Shown here in pieces: positions 11,539-21,865 of a stretch of 64,000 nt of DNA (the first letter of the stretch is position 1; the number at the start of each line of letters is the position of its first letter). The notes below the pieces were generated by a model. That model searched no databases, had not been told where the DNA came from, and was given only the letters and a program-made list of their open reading frames with translations. The stretch comes from Methylobacterium marchantiae (GTDB lineage Bacteria > Pseudomonadota > Alphaproteobacteria > Rhizobiales > Beijerinckiaceae), in contig NZ_BPQT01000010.1 of NCBI RefSeq assembly GCF_022179405.1, positions 16,466-80,465 of the forward strand, in the 5' to 3' direction. A program made the position numbers and the translations under genes.

Positions 11539-11712
11539 TCAGGCACGGCGCAGGCATGTGCGGTTCCGGCCGGCACTCTTGGCGCGGTCGAGCGCCCCAT
11601 CGACGCGCCGGCAGATGTCGTCCGGCGTGGGAGAGTCGGCTCCGGCGGGCACGGCACTGGCGACGTGGTGTGCCGCTGGCTCGTTCCAAGCCTCCGCCGA
11701 AAGCCCGACCGC
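11539..11712 (-). pseudogene. Remnant of a GGDEF (diguanylate cyclase) C-terminus
   Basis: The minus strand encodes, just before a stop at 11541-11539, a segment ending GALDRAKSAGRNR. This is the signature end of GGDEF domains (usual form ADxALYRAKxxGRNR), and ASAVGLSA about 40 residues earlier sits where the usual SIGVA strand lies. Nothing recognisable as the GGDEF active-site loop precedes it, so only the last ~55 residues survive and no plausible intact gene covers them. It lies upstream of the Wsp-like operon on the same strand. Diguanylate cyclases (WspR) are the outputs of true Wsp systems, so it may be a relic of one. The link is inference. Confidence 0.55.
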
Positions 11713-11922
11713 CGACGCCCATGAGACTCGGCCCGGGACCTTAGGCGTGTGAACGCTAACGGACAGGATGCACGAGCCTGGATCTCGCCCCGATGCGACC
11801 GGCACCGTTCTGCGGCACTATCTTGCGTCGGATGACGTTGACCGCCCCACCTCTTATCTCTAAACAACCCGACACGAGTTCCGATTCGCCTCTTCGGCGA
11901 AGGAAAAGGTTTCGATATCTCC

Positions 11923-11973
11923 ATGCGAGTCATCCTTATCGTAACGGAAGCGCCACTGACCGGGCGGCCCTGA
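11923..11973 (+). CDS. ilvB leader peptide (attenuation)
   Basis: A 16-codon frame, ATG to TGA, encoding [16 protein letters not shown]. Five consecutive residues (V-I-L-I-V) are the three branched-chain amino acids, exactly what an ilv leader needs for ribosome stalling when charged tRNAs run low. Its stop codon lies in the loop of a strong hairpin and a U-tailed terminator follows 34 bases later, ahead of ilvB. A purine-rich AAGGAAAAGG lies about 15-20 bases upstream of the ATG, rather far for a ribosome binding site. Confidence 0.75.
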   Translation: MRVILIVTEAPLTGRP

Positions 11974-11985
11974 TACAGGGGCCGC
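11964..11985 (+). promoter_or_regulatory. Pause-type hairpin of the ilvB attenuator
   Basis: The arms GCGGCCC (11964-11970) and GGGCCGC (11979-11985) are perfect complements and enclose the leader peptide stop codon. The position fits the 1:2 (pause) hairpin of a classical amino-acid attenuator; the alternative antiterminator pairing was not resolved by eye. Confidence 0.6.
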
Positions 11986-12006
11986 GATCCGGATGGTGGC
12001 GCTTGC

Positions 12007-12029
12007 AGGGTCCTTCGGGGCCCTTTTTT
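12007..12029 (+). terminator. Intrinsic terminator (attenuator) ahead of ilvB
   Basis: The stem GGGTCC/GGGCCC has a UUCG loop (12008-12023, one G-U pair) followed directly by six T residues. It sits between the leader peptide stop and the ilvB start, with 56 bases left to the ATG. Readthrough would be favoured when ribosomes stall at the V-I-L-I-V codons. Confidence 0.8.
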
Positions 12030-12085
12030 GTTGCCGCGACGAGACGTTTGACGCTGGGTTCAACCGGGTTTTGAGGAGCAGGACG

Positions 12086-13861
12086 ATGAGCGGCGAGGTC
12101 ATGACCGGGGCCGAAATGGTCATCCGGGCGTTCCGGGATCAGGGTGTCGATACGCTGTTCGGGTATCCGGGCGGCGCGGTGCTGCCGATCTACGATGCCC
12201 TCTTCCATCAGGAAGAATTGAAGCACGTCCTCGTCCGCCACGAGCAGGGCGCGGTCCATGCGGCCGAGGGCTATGCCCGCTCGTCGGGCAAGGTCGGCTG
12301 CGTCCTCGTCACCTCCGGCCCCGGCGCCACCAACATCGTCACCGGGTTGACCGATGCGATGCTGGATTCCATCCCGCTCGTCTGCATCACCGGCCAGGTC
12401 CCGACGCATCTCATTGGCACCGACGCGTTCCAGGAATGCGACACGGTCGGCATCACGCGCCACTGCACGAAGCACAATTACCTGGTCAAATCGATCGACG
12501 ACCTGCCGCGCATCCTGCACGAGGCCTTCTTCGTCGCCTCGAACGGACGACCGGGCCCCGTCGTCGTCGATCTGCCGAAGGACATCCAGTTCGCGAGCGG
12601 GATCTACGAACGCCCCACCCGGAACGGCCACAAGACCTACCGCCCCGCCTTCAAGGGCGATGCGCAGGCGATCCGATCCGCCGTGGAGCTGATGGCGAAT
12701 GCCCGCCGTCCGATCTTCTACACCGGCGGCGGCGTCATCAATTCCGGCCCGCACGCCTCGGCACTGCTGCGGCAATTGGCTGAAGTGACCGGCTTCCCGG
12801 TCACCTCGACGCTGATGGGTCTCGGCGCCTTCCCGGCCTCTAACCCGCAGTTCCTCGGCATGCTCGGCATGCACGGGACCTACGAGGCCAACCTCGCCAT
12901 GCACGAATGCGACGTGATGATCTGCGTCGGCGCACGCTTCGACGACCGCATCACCGGCCGTCTCGACGCGTTCTCGCCGTTCTCGAAGAAGATCCACATC
13001 GACGTCGACGCCTCCTCGATCAACAAGGTAGTGAAGGTCGATGTCGGCATCGTCGGCGATTGCGGCTCGGTGCTGGAAGACATGCTGGCGGCCTGGAAAT
13101 CCCTGCCGAAGCAGCCCGACACGGGCCGGTTCGACGAGTGGATGGCCAAGATCCGCACCTGGAAGGCGCGCGACTGCCTCGCCTACTGGCCGTCTGGCAC
13201 GATCATCAAGCCGCAATACGCGGTGCAGCGGCTCTACGAGGCCTGCAAGGGCCGCGAGACCTACGTCACCACCGAGGTCGGCCAGCACCAGATGTGGGCG
13301 GCGCAGTACTTCAAGTTCGACGAGCCGAACCGCTGGATGAGCTCCGGCGGCCTCGGCACCATGGGCTACGGCCTGCCCGCGGCCATCGGTACGCAGCTCG
13401 CCCATCCCGACGGGCTCGTCATCGACATCGCCGGCGAAGCCTCGATCCTGATGAACATCCAGGAGATGTCGACGGCCGTGCAGTATCGCCTGCCGGTCAA
13501 GATCTTCATCCTGAACAACGAGTATATGGGCATGGTGCGCCAGTGGCAGGAGTTGCTGCACGGGTCGCGCTACTCGCAGAGCTATTCCGAGAGCCTGCCG
13601 GACTTCGTCAAGCTGGCAGAGGCCTACGGCGCCAAGGGCATGCGTTGCGACAAGCCCGGCGAACTCGACGGGGCGATCGCCGAGATGCTGGCCCATGACG
13701 GCCCGGTCATCTTCGATTGCATCGTGGACAAGACCGAGAACTGCTTCCCGATGATCCCGTCGGGCAAGGCGCATAACGAGATGCTGCTCTCCGACTATCT
13801 CGGCGAGACCGGAATGGACCTCGGCGACGTGATCTCCGAGGAAGGCAAGATGCTGGTCTGA
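12086..13861 (+). CDS. ilvB: Acetolactate synthase large subunit
   Basis: 591 aa. The thiamine-diphosphate enzyme condenses pyruvate with pyruvate or 2-oxobutyrate, the first common step of valine, leucine and isoleucine synthesis. The N-terminal domain shows [16 protein letters not shown] and the catalytic Glu in [14 protein letters not shown]. The C-terminal ThDP motif reads GEAS followed by FILNN about 27 residues on; the metal-binding Asp of the usual GDxS is Glu here. The ATG at 12086 follows a GAGGAGCAGGA ribosome site. The open frame upstream of it runs through the attenuator and is not coding. Regulated by the leader peptide and terminator just upstream; ilvN follows after 25 bases. 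Confidence 0.96.
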   Translation: MSGEVMTGAEMVIRAFRDQGVDTLFGYPGGAVLPIYDALFHQEELKHVLVRHEQGAVHAAEGYARSSGKVGCVLVTSGPGATNIVTGLTDAMLDSIPLVCITGQVPTHLIGTDAFQECDTVGITRHCTKHNYLVKSIDDLPRILHEAFFVASNGRPGPVVVDLPKDIQFASGIYERPTRNGHKTYRPAFKGDAQAIRSAVELMANARRPIFYTGGGVINSGPHASALLRQLAEVTGFPVTSTLMGLGAFPASNPQFLGMLGMHGTYEANLAMHECDVMICVGARFDDRITGRLDAFSPFSKKIHIDVDASSINKVVKVDVGIVGDCGSVLEDMLAAWKSLPKQPDTGRFDEWMAKIRTWKARDCLAYWPSGTIIKPQYAVQRLYEACKGRETYVTTEVGQHQMWAAQYFKFDEPNRWMSSGGLGTMGYGLPAAIGTQLAHPDGLVIDIAGEASILMNIQEMSTAVQYRLPVKIFILNNEYMGMVRQWQELLHGSRYSQSYSESLPDFVKLAEAYGAKGMRCDKPGELDGAIAEMLAHDGPVIFDCIVDKTENCFPMIPSGKAHNEMLLSDYLGETGMDLGDVISEEGKMLV

Positions 13862-13886
13862 CCGGCGGCACGGAGGAGACAGGTCC

Positions 13887-14429
13887 ATGAACGCCATGAA
13901 CACACACTACCCCGATGCCGGCAGGGTCGAGCCCATCAACCGGCACACGCTCGCGGTCATCGTCGACAACGAGCCGGGCGTCCTCGCGCGAATCGCGGGG
14001 ATGTTCTCGGGGCGCGGCTACAATATCGAGAGCCTGACGGTGTCGGAGACCGAGGTGGCGCGCCACATCTCGCGCATCACCATCGTCACCACCGGCACCG
14101 ATGCGGTGATCCAGCAGATCAAGGCGCAGCTCGACCGGCTCGTGCCGGTCCACCGCGTCGTCGACCTGACCCTCCAGGGCCGTTCCCTGGAGCGGGAGCT
14201 CTGCCTCGTGAAGGTGGCCGGCACCGGCGAACACCGCACCGAGTCGCTCACCCTGGCCGCTGCCTTCGGCGCCAAGACCCTCGACGCCACCCTCAACTCC
14301 TTCGTCTTCGAGGTGACCGGCACCACCGAGGAGATCGACCGCTTCATCAGCCTGATGACGGTGATCGGCCTCGTGGAGATCTCCCGCACGGGGATCGCCG
14401 CCATGGGCCGCGGGTCGGAGGCGATGTGA
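13887..14429 (+). CDS. ilvN: Acetolactate synthase small (regulatory) subunit
   Basis: 180 aa, also called ilvH. An N-terminal ACT domain (about 20-95) begins HTLAVIVDNEPGVLARIAGMF and continues GRGYNIESLTV, the valine-binding regulatory module. The C-terminal ALS small-subunit domain follows (RELCLVKV onward). It stabilises the large subunit and gives feedback inhibition by valine. A GGAGGAGACAGG-type ribosome site lies upstream of the ATG. Co-transcribed with ilvB. Confidence 0.95.
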   Translation: MNAMNTHYPDAGRVEPINRHTLAVIVDNEPGVLARIAGMFSGRGYNIESLTVSETEVARHISRITIVTTGTDAVIQQIKAQLDRLVPVHRVVDLTLQGRSLERELCLVKVAGTGEHRTESLTLAAAFGAKTLDATLNSFVFEVTGTTEEIDRFISLMTVIGLVEISRTGIAAMGRGSEAM

Positions 14430-14481
14430 AGCTTTTTCGCGGGATCACGCTATGATTGGAGGTCTGAGACGGAGGCGGGCG

Positions 14482-14784
14482 ATGGAAGCGAAGCTGGAGC
14501 GAGAGGGACCGGGCTATACGGTTCGATTGTCGGCCGATGACGTCCGGACCCTCGGCTTGGCGGAAGGTCAGATCGTCGAAGTGCTTCCGAAACTCCTCGC
14601 GTCGCGGGAAGCAGGAGACGCAGCGTCCAGCCCGGCGCGTCGCTTCGTGAATGGCTTTCCGGTCTTCACGATGGCGGAGATGATTGCGGAAGCGCAGCGT
14701 CTCGGTCCCGACTTCGAACCTGCGACGGTCGATTGGGGGCCTGACGTCGGCTCCGAGATCATCAATGACGATGATCCGTACTGA
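14482..14784 (+). CDS. MazE-like antitoxin (AbrB-type)
   Basis: 100 aa from ATG 14482, chosen because GGAGGCGGGCG lies directly before it; an earlier ATG at 14452 lacks such a site. The N-terminal 45 residues (VRLSADDVRTLGLAEGQIVEV) have the swapped-hairpin AbrB/MazE pattern. The C-terminal half is acidic and probably disordered (DVGSEIINDDDPY), as expected for the toxin-neutralising tail. The stop overlaps the toxin start. It should repress its own promoter together with the toxin (family knowledge). Confidence 0.75.
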   Translation: MEAKLEREGPGYTVRLSADDVRTLGLAEGQIVEVLPKLLASREAGDAASSPARRFVNGFPVFTMAEMIAEAQRLGPDFEPATVDWGPDVGSEIINDDDPY

Positions 14785-15135
14785 GCGGTCCCGCCGTCCG
14801 GGCGAAATCCTGCTGGTCGATCTGGAGCCGGTGCGCGGCACCGAGCAGAACGGCCGTCGGCCCGCTCTCGTCATCTCAAACGACCAGATGCATCTGCTGG
14901 CCCCAAGAGTGATCGTCTGCCCGATCACCCGCAACCTCAATCCGTGGCCGACGAAGGTCCTGCTGCCGCCGGGCCTGCCGGTTGATGGGGCAGTCCTGGT
15001 CGATCAGGTCCGCTCGATCGACTGGGATACGCGCATCCTTCGCTCCCTCGGTTTTGTCCCAGACGTCATCCTCGCCGAGGTTCGCAGCAGACTCGCGACA
15101 CTGATCGGCATGACCCCGAACGGTTCCCCGTCTCC

Positions 15136-15139
<4 letters not shown>
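14765..15139 (+). CDS. MazF/PemK-type endoribonuclease toxin
   Basis: 124 aa from ATG 14765, which overlaps the antitoxin gene by 20 bases; ATG 14771 is an alternative. The PemK/MazF fold is visible in RRPGEILLVDLEPVRGTEQNGRRPALVISND and VIVCPITRN, split here: GEILLVDL, the EQNGRRPALVIS segment and the PIT strand. VLVDQVRSIDW is the usual C-terminal strand. The family cleaves mRNA at short motifs. The stop overlaps the glutathione transferase start as ATGA, so the three genes may form one transcript. Confidence 0.85.
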
Positions 15140-16931
<1,792 letters not shown>

Positions 16932-16978
16932 TTTGCGATTGGGAGGCCGGCTTCGCTCGGCCTCCGATTGCGGAAGAT

Positions 16979-17009
16979 GCCGGCGTCGCGAAAGCGGCGC
17001 CGGCTTTTT
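16979..17009 (+). terminator. Intrinsic terminator downstream of ilvC
   Basis: An 11-base stem, GCCGGCGTCGC with GCGGCGCCGGC (one G-U pair), has a GAAA tetraloop and is followed by TTTTT. A second hairpin, GGAGGCCG with CGGCCTCC, precedes it at about 16941-16964. Confidence 0.9.
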
Positions 17010-17147
17010 CGTGCTCGGATCGCCGACGCGCGTGCCTCACCGAGCCGATCGCCGCGTCGGGCGCCTGTTGAACTCGGACAGCTTTCCCACGATCATGCAC
17101 GGCAACGGCCGCCCACCTCGAGAGCGGCCGAAAAGCGGAGGACCACC

Positions 17148-17801
17148 ATGGCATCGCTCTACTATGACGCGCATCGCGCGCTGCAGGAGGAGTACAACAC
17201 CGTCAAGCTCGCCGAGCGCCTGGATACAGGCTGGGTCCAGGAGCGGATCGGCGAGAACGAGGCCACCTTCATCGGCAGCCGAGACATGTTCTTCCTCTCC
17301 ACCGTCGATCCGGACGGCATGCCGACCGTCTCATACAAGGGCGGCAGCCCCGGCTTCGTGAAGGTGGTGGACGACAACACGCTCGTTTTCCCCGGCTTCG
17401 ACGGCAACGGCATGTGGTACTCGATGGGCAATATCGAGGGTCAGTCCAAGGTCGGTCTGCTGTTCATCGATTTCGAGACCCCGCACCGGGTCCGCGTCCA
17501 GGGCCATGCCCGGATGCTGCGCGACGATCCGCTGATGGCCGAATACACCGAGGCCAAGTATCTCGTGAAGATCGAGGTGACGAAGGCCTGGGTCAATTGC
17601 CCGCGCTACATCCACAAGTACCAGAAGGTGGCGCAGAACAGGTACGTGCCGACCCCCGACAAGGAGACGCCGCTGGCCCTGTGGAAGCGCCTCGACATGG
17701 TCGGCGACGTGATCTCGGACGAGGACAAGGCGAGGGTCGAGAAGGAAGGCCAGCTCGCCCTGCCGGAATACGAGGCACGGGTAGCGCGCGGCGAGAGCTG
17801 A
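17148..17801 (+). CDS. Pyridoxamine 5'-phosphate oxidase family (FMN-binding split barrel) protein
   Basis: 217 aa from ATG 17148 behind GCGGAGGACCACC. The split-barrel core is seen in FFLSTVDPDGMPTVSYKGG and VFPGFDGNGMWYSMGN; the latter is the phosphate-contacting region of the fold. It may use FMN or F420-like cofactors. It is a relative of, not equivalent to, PdxH, as the pyridoxal-specific C-terminal motif is not seen. Substrate unknown. Preceded by the ilvC terminator, so a separate unit. Confidence 0.82.
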   Translation: MASLYYDAHRALQEEYNTVKLAERLDTGWVQERIGENEATFIGSRDMFFLSTVDPDGMPTVSYKGGSPGFVKVVDDNTLVFPGFDGNGMWYSMGNIEGQSKVGLLFIDFETPHRVRVQGHARMLRDDPLMAEYTEAKYLVKIEVTKAWVNCPRYIHKYQKVAQNRYVPTPDKETPLALWKRLDMVGDVISDEDKARVEKEGQLALPEYEARVARGES

Positions 17802-17845
17802 AGCCCGGCCGACCACAGTCCCGGCCATCGCATCCGGGGCGGTGC

Positions 17846-17953
17846 ACTAAGCAGGTTCGCGTGGCAAGCCAACGCTTCACCTCGCTTAGGCCCGTGAAGT
17901 ATCGCAGGTTTTAGGACGCAGAACCGGCGACCACTTTTGCGAACCTGCTTAGT
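17846..17953. repeat. Palindromic intergenic element with 15-bp perfect terminal inverted repeats
   Basis: ACTAAGCAGGTTCGC at 17846-17860 is the exact reverse complement of 17939-17953. Inside, CTTCAC and GTGAAG (about 17875-17899) and GTGG with CCAC give nested weaker pairing. The right arm includes the stop codon of the convergent tam gene. It may be a bidirectional terminator or a small non-autonomous mobile element (MITE-like). Confidence 0.7.
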
Positions 17954-18731
17954 CCGCCCGGCGGGCGACGATGAAGACCCGCGGGAAGGCGAGGAGGCGT
18001 CGCCCCCCGGCACGGGGCGGATAAGCGGCATCAATCGCCGTCGCATAGGCGGCGAGGAACGCGGCCGTGTCCTCGGAGTCCAGCGGGTCGAGGAAGGGCC
18101 GGAGCCCGGTGGCCCTGACCCACTCGACGATGGCGGCGGTATCCGCCATCGGGTGGTGGTAGGCGGTGCGCCAGACATCCACCTCGGCGGCGAGCGGCGC
18201 CAGCAGGTCGTAATAGCCGGCCGGATCCAGCATCCGCCCGAGCCGCCCAGCCACGGCCGGGTCGCCGATGGCCCCGGCCCAGGGATCGGCACCGGCGACT
18301 TCGCGCATCAGGCGGTGCGAGGGCTCGGCAAGGTTGTCGGGCATCTGCACGGCGAGCACGCCGCCGGGTGCCAGAAGGCCGAGGAGCCGAGGCAGGAGCA
18401 CCGGATGGTCGGGCAGCCATTGCAGCACGGCATTGGCGTAGATCATGTCAGGCGCCCGCTCGGGGATCCAGGTCGCCGCATCGGCCAGCGCGAAGGCAAG
18501 GCCGGGCAAGCGACTGCGCGCACGCTCCAGCATCGCCGGCGAGGTGTCGAGGCCGATCACCTCCGCCTTGGGAAAGCGCGCGGCGATGAGCGCGGTGGAA
18601 TTGCCGGGCCCGCAGCCGAGATCGTAGACAAGGCGTGGGGCTTCGAGAGGCACACGGGCCAAGAGCTCGGCCGCCGGACGGGTGCGCTCGTCCTCGAAGC
18701 GGGTGTAGAGGGCGGGGTTCCAATCGGCCAT
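17949..18731 (-). CDS. tam: Trans-aconitate 2-methyltransferase
   Basis: 260 aa. A SAM-dependent class I methyltransferase with motif [16 protein letters not shown] and the diagnostic N-terminus [20 protein letters not shown]. The [13 protein letters not shown] segment and the C-terminal region (WRTAYHHPM) are characteristic of Tam. It methylates trans-aconitate, an inhibitor of aconitase formed spontaneously from cis-aconitate. A stand-alone gene convergent with the upstream oxidase-family gene; its stop lies in the inverted repeat. Confidence 0.93.
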   Translation of the reverse strand: MADWNPALYTRFEDERTRPAAELLARVPLEAPRLVYDLGCGPGNSTALIAARFPKAEVIGLDTSPAMLERARSRLPGLAFALADAATWIPERAPDMIYANAVLQWLPDHPVLLPRLLGLLAPGGVLAVQMPDNLAEPSHRLMREVAGADPWAGAIGDPAVAGRLGRMLDPAGYYDLLAPLAAEVDVWRTAYHHPMADTAAIVEWVRATGLRPFLDPLDSEDTAAFLAAYATAIDAAYPPRAGGRRLLAFPRVFIVARRAD

Positions 18732-18831
18732 CGTGGGTTTCCCCTATCGCGGGGGACCGGCGAATGATCGCCCCGGCGTCCTATAAGTCATCGTCGATCC
18801 GCACGCGTCTCGCCGACGCGCGCGGGGTCCC

Positions 18832-19902
18832 TCACGATACCGTCCGCAACCGCGGCCCGCGGCGGACGAAGCCGACGATGTCCTTGACCGCGTCGAGGGT
18901 GGGAGCCGCGATGGCCTCGGCCCGCTCGGAGCCGTCGGCGAGGACGGAATCGATGTAGTCCGTATCGCCCACGAGGCGCTTCATCTCGGAGCCGATCGGC
19001 GCCAGGACCTCCACCGCCAGTTCCACCAGGGCGCCCTTGAAGGCCGAGAACTGCGCGCCGCCGTAATCGGCGAGCACGTCGTCACGCGTCACGCCCTTCA
19101 GCGCCGCGAAGATGCCGACCAGGTTGTCGGCCTCGGGACGTCCGGCGAGACCCGCGATCTCGGAGGGCAAGGGCTCAGGGTCGGTCTTGGCCTTGCGCAC
19201 CTTGTTGGCGATGGCATCCGCCTCGTCGGTGAGGTTGATGCGCGAATTGTCGGACGCGTCCGATTTCGACATCTTCTTGGTGCCGTCGCGAAGCGACATG
19301 ACACGGGCGGCAGGGCCGCCGATCAGCGGTTCGGTGATGGGGAAGAAGCCGGCGCCGTCATCGAAACCATGGGCCGCGATCGACCCCGCGAAGTCGTTGT
19401 TGAACTTCTGGGCGATGTCGCGGGTCAGTTCGAGGTGCTGCTTCTGGTCCTCGCCCACCGGCACGTGGGTGGCGCGATAGGCCAGGATGTCGGCGGCCAT
19501 CAGCACCGGATAGGCGTAGAGCCCGATCGAGGCGTTCTCGCGGTCCTTGCCGGCCTTGTCCTTGAACTGGGTCATGCGGTTGAGCCAGCCGAGGCGGGCG
19601 ACGCAGTTGAAGATCCAGGCGAGCTCGGCATGCGCCGCCACCTGGCTCTGGTTGAAGACGATGCTCCGCTTCGGGTCGATGCCGGCGGCGAGGAACGCGG
19701 CCGTGACCTCGCGGATCTGGCCCTTCAGCGCAGCCGGGTCCTGCCACAGCGTGATCGCGTGCATGTCGACGACGCAGTAGAGGCACTGCGCGTCGCGCTC
19801 CTGCATTTCCACGAAGCGCTTGATGGCACCGAGATAATTGCCGAGATGCAGGTTGCCCGTGGGCTGGACGCCCGAGAACACGAGTTCTGTGAACGCGGTC
19901 AT
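18832..19902 (-). CDS. trpS: Tryptophan--tRNA ligase
   Basis: 356 aa, a class I synthetase. The HIGH-type motif is [12 protein letters not shown] (about 15-26) and the KMSKS loop reads [14 protein letters not shown]. The Rossmann core includes [12 protein letters not shown] and [18 protein letters not shown]. It charges tRNA-Trp in the cytosol. Length is usual for bacterial TrpRS. The ATG is at 19902. Confidence 0.97.
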   Translation of the reverse strand: MTAFTELVFSGVQPTGNLHLGNYLGAIKRFVEMQERDAQCLYCVVDMHAITLWQDPAALKGQIREVTAAFLAAGIDPKRSIVFNQSQVAAHAELAWIFNCVARLGWLNRMTQFKDKAGKDRENASIGLYAYPVLMAADILAYRATHVPVGEDQKQHLELTRDIAQKFNNDFAGSIAAHGFDDGAGFFPITEPLIGGPAARVMSLRDGTKKMSKSDASDNSRINLTDEADAIANKVRKAKTDPEPLPSEIAGLAGRPEADNLVGIFAALKGVTRDDVLADYGGAQFSAFKGALVELAVEVLAPIGSEMKRLVGDTDYIDSVLADGSERAEAIAAPTLDAVKDIVGFVRRGPRLRTVS

Positions 19903-20115
19903 CGCGCGTGGTCCCTATGCGTGATGGCGAGGAAGAAGGCGGCGCTCGGATTGGGCTACCGGCGCTTGCGTTCTGAACGGCTCACCAAAGGCGGTCAAGG
20001 TCCTTGACATGTCGGCAAAGGCCGCAACGAACACCAAAAAAATCGAATTCGTGTACGGAATTTGGTATTGTATTATGATCGCCTCGACCGTCCCAGGGAG
20101 GCGGTGAGGTGGTGA

Positions 20116-20373
20116 ATGGAAGCTCAGCTGCAAAGTGTCATGGCCGATGTGGCCGTGAGCGTGTCGGAGTTGAAGAAGAGTCCGACATCGGTGATGAACC
20201 GTGCCGACGGAGCGCCCGTGGCGATCCTGAACCACAACCGCGTCATGGGCTACATGGTCCCACCGGAGACCTTCGAGGCCATGATGGAAGCCATCGACGA
20301 CGACGTGCTGGCGGCGATCGTGAAAGCCCGCGCCGGGGAAGTGCCCGTGCGGGTCACTCTGGATGCCCTTTGA
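20116..20373 (+). CDS. Phd/YefM (StbD)-type antitoxin
   Basis: 85 aa; ATG 20140 is an alternative start (MADVAVSVSELKKSPTSVM). The N-terminal pattern SVSELKKSP followed by DGAPVAILNHNRVMGYMVP is the Phd/YefM DNA-binding fold, with a C-terminal helix EAMMEAIDDDVLAAIV that would wrap the toxin. It overlaps the toxin gene by 11 bases. A relatively AT-rich stretch with TTTGGTATTGTATTATG upstream (about 20060-20080) may hold the promoter and operator. Confidence 0.85.
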   Translation: MEAQLQSVMADVAVSVSELKKSPTSVMNRADGAPVAILNHNRVMGYMVPPETFEAMMEAIDDDVLAAIVKARAGEVPVRVTLDAL

Positions 20374-20647
20374 GCTTCAGTTCCTGCCGTCCGCGCTCAA
20401 GGAGTGGCACAAGCTCGGCGAGACGCTCCGGGCCCAGTTCAAGAAGAAGTTGGCGGAGCGTCTGCTGACCCCGAGGGTCGAAGCGGACAAGCTCCGCGAT
20501 GCTGACCTGAAGGATTGCTACAAGATCGAGCTAAGGGCGTCAGGCTATCGGCTGGTTTACCGCGTCGACGACACCGAGATCACAGTGACGGTGGTGGCGG
20601 TCGGAAAGCGGGAGCGAAGCGCGGTGTACGGAGCCGCGAAGCGGTAG
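20363..20647 (+). CDS. RelE/StbE-type mRNA interferase toxin
   Basis: 94 aa. The RelE fold is recognisable from FELQFLPSALKEWHKLG, the KLRDADLKDCYKIELRASGYRLVYRV core (KIELRASGYRLVY) and VTVVAVGKRERSAVY. The basic residues and C-terminal Tyr are the positions the family uses for ribosome-dependent mRNA cleavage. It starts inside the antitoxin gene and forms a normal two-gene module. Confidence 0.9.
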   Translation: MPFELQFLPSALKEWHKLGETLRAQFKKKLAERLLTPRVEADKLRDADLKDCYKIELRASGYRLVYRVDDTEITVTVVAVGKRERSAVYGAAKR

Positions 20648-20702
20648 CTCCGCCGAGGACGATCCGCTGCGCCGCGAGGGCATCCTCCCGCTCCTGCCCA
20701 AG

Positions 20703-21464
20703 CTAACTCCGCTCCCGTTTCTGCCCGGTGGGGCACAGATCGAGCAACACGCAGCGCCCGCAGGCGGGATTGCGGTGATGGCACACGGCCTGTCCGTGCA
20801 GCATCAGGATTTCGTGGTTGTCGTAGAGAGCCTGCGCGCTCCAATCCGCGGGCAATTGCGCCCGCAGGATCGGGTGCGACGGACCGACATCGACCTTCGC
20901 GCCGATGAGGCCGGTGCGCTGCGCGACACGATGATGGTGGCTGTCGACGGGAAGCGCCGCCATCCGCAGGATGCTGAACGAGAGCACCGCCGCGCTGGTC
21001 TTCGGCCCGATCCCGGGGATCGCCTCGAGCCAGGCGCGCGCCGTATCCACCTCCATATCCCGGAGGAAGTTGAGGGACAGCGAGCCGTGGCGTTCGGCAA
21101 CTGCGGCGAGGACCGCCCGGATACGCGGCGCCTTCAGTTCGGGCCAAGTCACGCCGGAAATCGTCGCCTCGATCTCCTCCACCCGAGCCTCGACGACCTC
21201 GGCCCAGTCCGGGAAACGCGCCCGCAGGGCCTTGAAGGCACGGCCGGAATCCGCGTTCCGGGTGCGGTGGGAGAGGAGCGAGGAGACGAGCTCGCTCAAG
21301 GGGTCGAGGCTGTGGAAATAGGGGATCGGACAGCCGTAGACCGGGCAGAGCCGATGGTGGACCTCCAGCGCCTTGTCCGTCAGACTCGCGTCGGCGAGGG
21401 AAGCGGAACGCTTGGTCTGCCGGGGGCGAGGGCCAGCGAGGTCGTGCCCGGATGCGATGGTCAT
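20703..21464 (-). CDS. Endonuclease III-like base-excision DNA glycosylase (HhH-GPD, Fe-S)
   Basis: 253 aa from ATG 21464; the frame is open further upstream to 21581 but that extension has no recognisable content. The helix-hairpin-helix is IPGIGPKTSAAVLSF with the catalytic Lys position kept, and the catalytic Asp lies in LPVDSHHHRVAQRTG. A C-terminal four-Cys cluster, C-x6-C-x2-C-x5-C within residues about 228-246, would bind [4Fe-4S]. The VDSHHHRV in place of VDTHIFRV marks a divergent subgroup, not classical Nth, so lesion specificity is uncertain. Confidence 0.86.
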   Translation of the reverse strand: MTIASGHDLAGPRPRQTKRSASLADASLTDKALEVHHRLCPVYGCPIPYFHSLDPLSELVSSLLSHRTRNADSGRAFKALRARFPDWAEVVEARVEEIEATISGVTWPELKAPRIRAVLAAVAERHGSLSLNFLRDMEVDTARAWLEAIPGIGPKTSAAVLSFSILRMAALPVDSHHHRVAQRTGLIGAKVDVGPSHPILRAQLPADWSAQALYDNHEILMLHGQAVCHHRNPACGRCVLLDLCPTGQKRERS

Positions 21465-21604
21465 ATCGGGCGAATCCGCGACGAGTCCCGCCGGTTCCGC
21501 GTGCTCCCGCGACTGTCGGGTGCGACACAGAATCGTGCCTTTGAAACCCGCAGCCTTGCGCCACCCCGGCCGACGTGACACCTTGTGACGGTCAGCAAAT
21601 GACG

Positions 21605-21812
21605 ATGCGGGAGAGCCCAGACACGTCCGAGACCTTCACGTCCTGGACTGTCATGGCGCCGACGGAGCAACCACCCCCGGAAACTCTCAGGCACAATCAC
21701 CGTATCGTTTTGACAATCTGGAGAGAGGCGCCTTCGCGGTGCCCACCGAAGGAGAAATCCCGGTCCCCTCGCGGGTCGGGAGAAGCTCTCAGGTAACCGT
21801 GACAGATGGGGG
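21605..21812 (+). promoter_or_regulatory. Tandem glycine riboswitch controlling gcvTHP
   Basis: Two aptamers lie in series. The first runs from GCGGGAGAG (21606) through GACGGAGCAA and CCCCGGAAACTCTCAGGCA (to about 21695). The second runs from CTGGAGAGAGGCGCC (about 21718) through CACCGAAGGAGAAA and AGAAGCTCTCAGGTA, ending near GACAGATGGGG (21812). These conserved blocks and their order match the known gcvT riboswitch. It switches on expression of glycine cleavage genes when glycine is high. It ends 54 bases before the gcvT ATG. Confidence 0.93.
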
Positions 21813-21865
21813 CAACCGGACCACTCGATCGAGTGTCCGGGGACACTCTGTCATGGGACGACCAG

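Noticed and set aside
11493-11933. A 146-codon minus-strand open frame upstream of cheW
   Set aside because: It is in a different frame from the GGDEF-like tail, is Arg- and Pro-rich and matches nothing.
21806-21865. Upstream ATG extending gcvT by 20 codons
   Set aside because: It lies inside the second glycine aptamer and the extra residues do not match T proteins.
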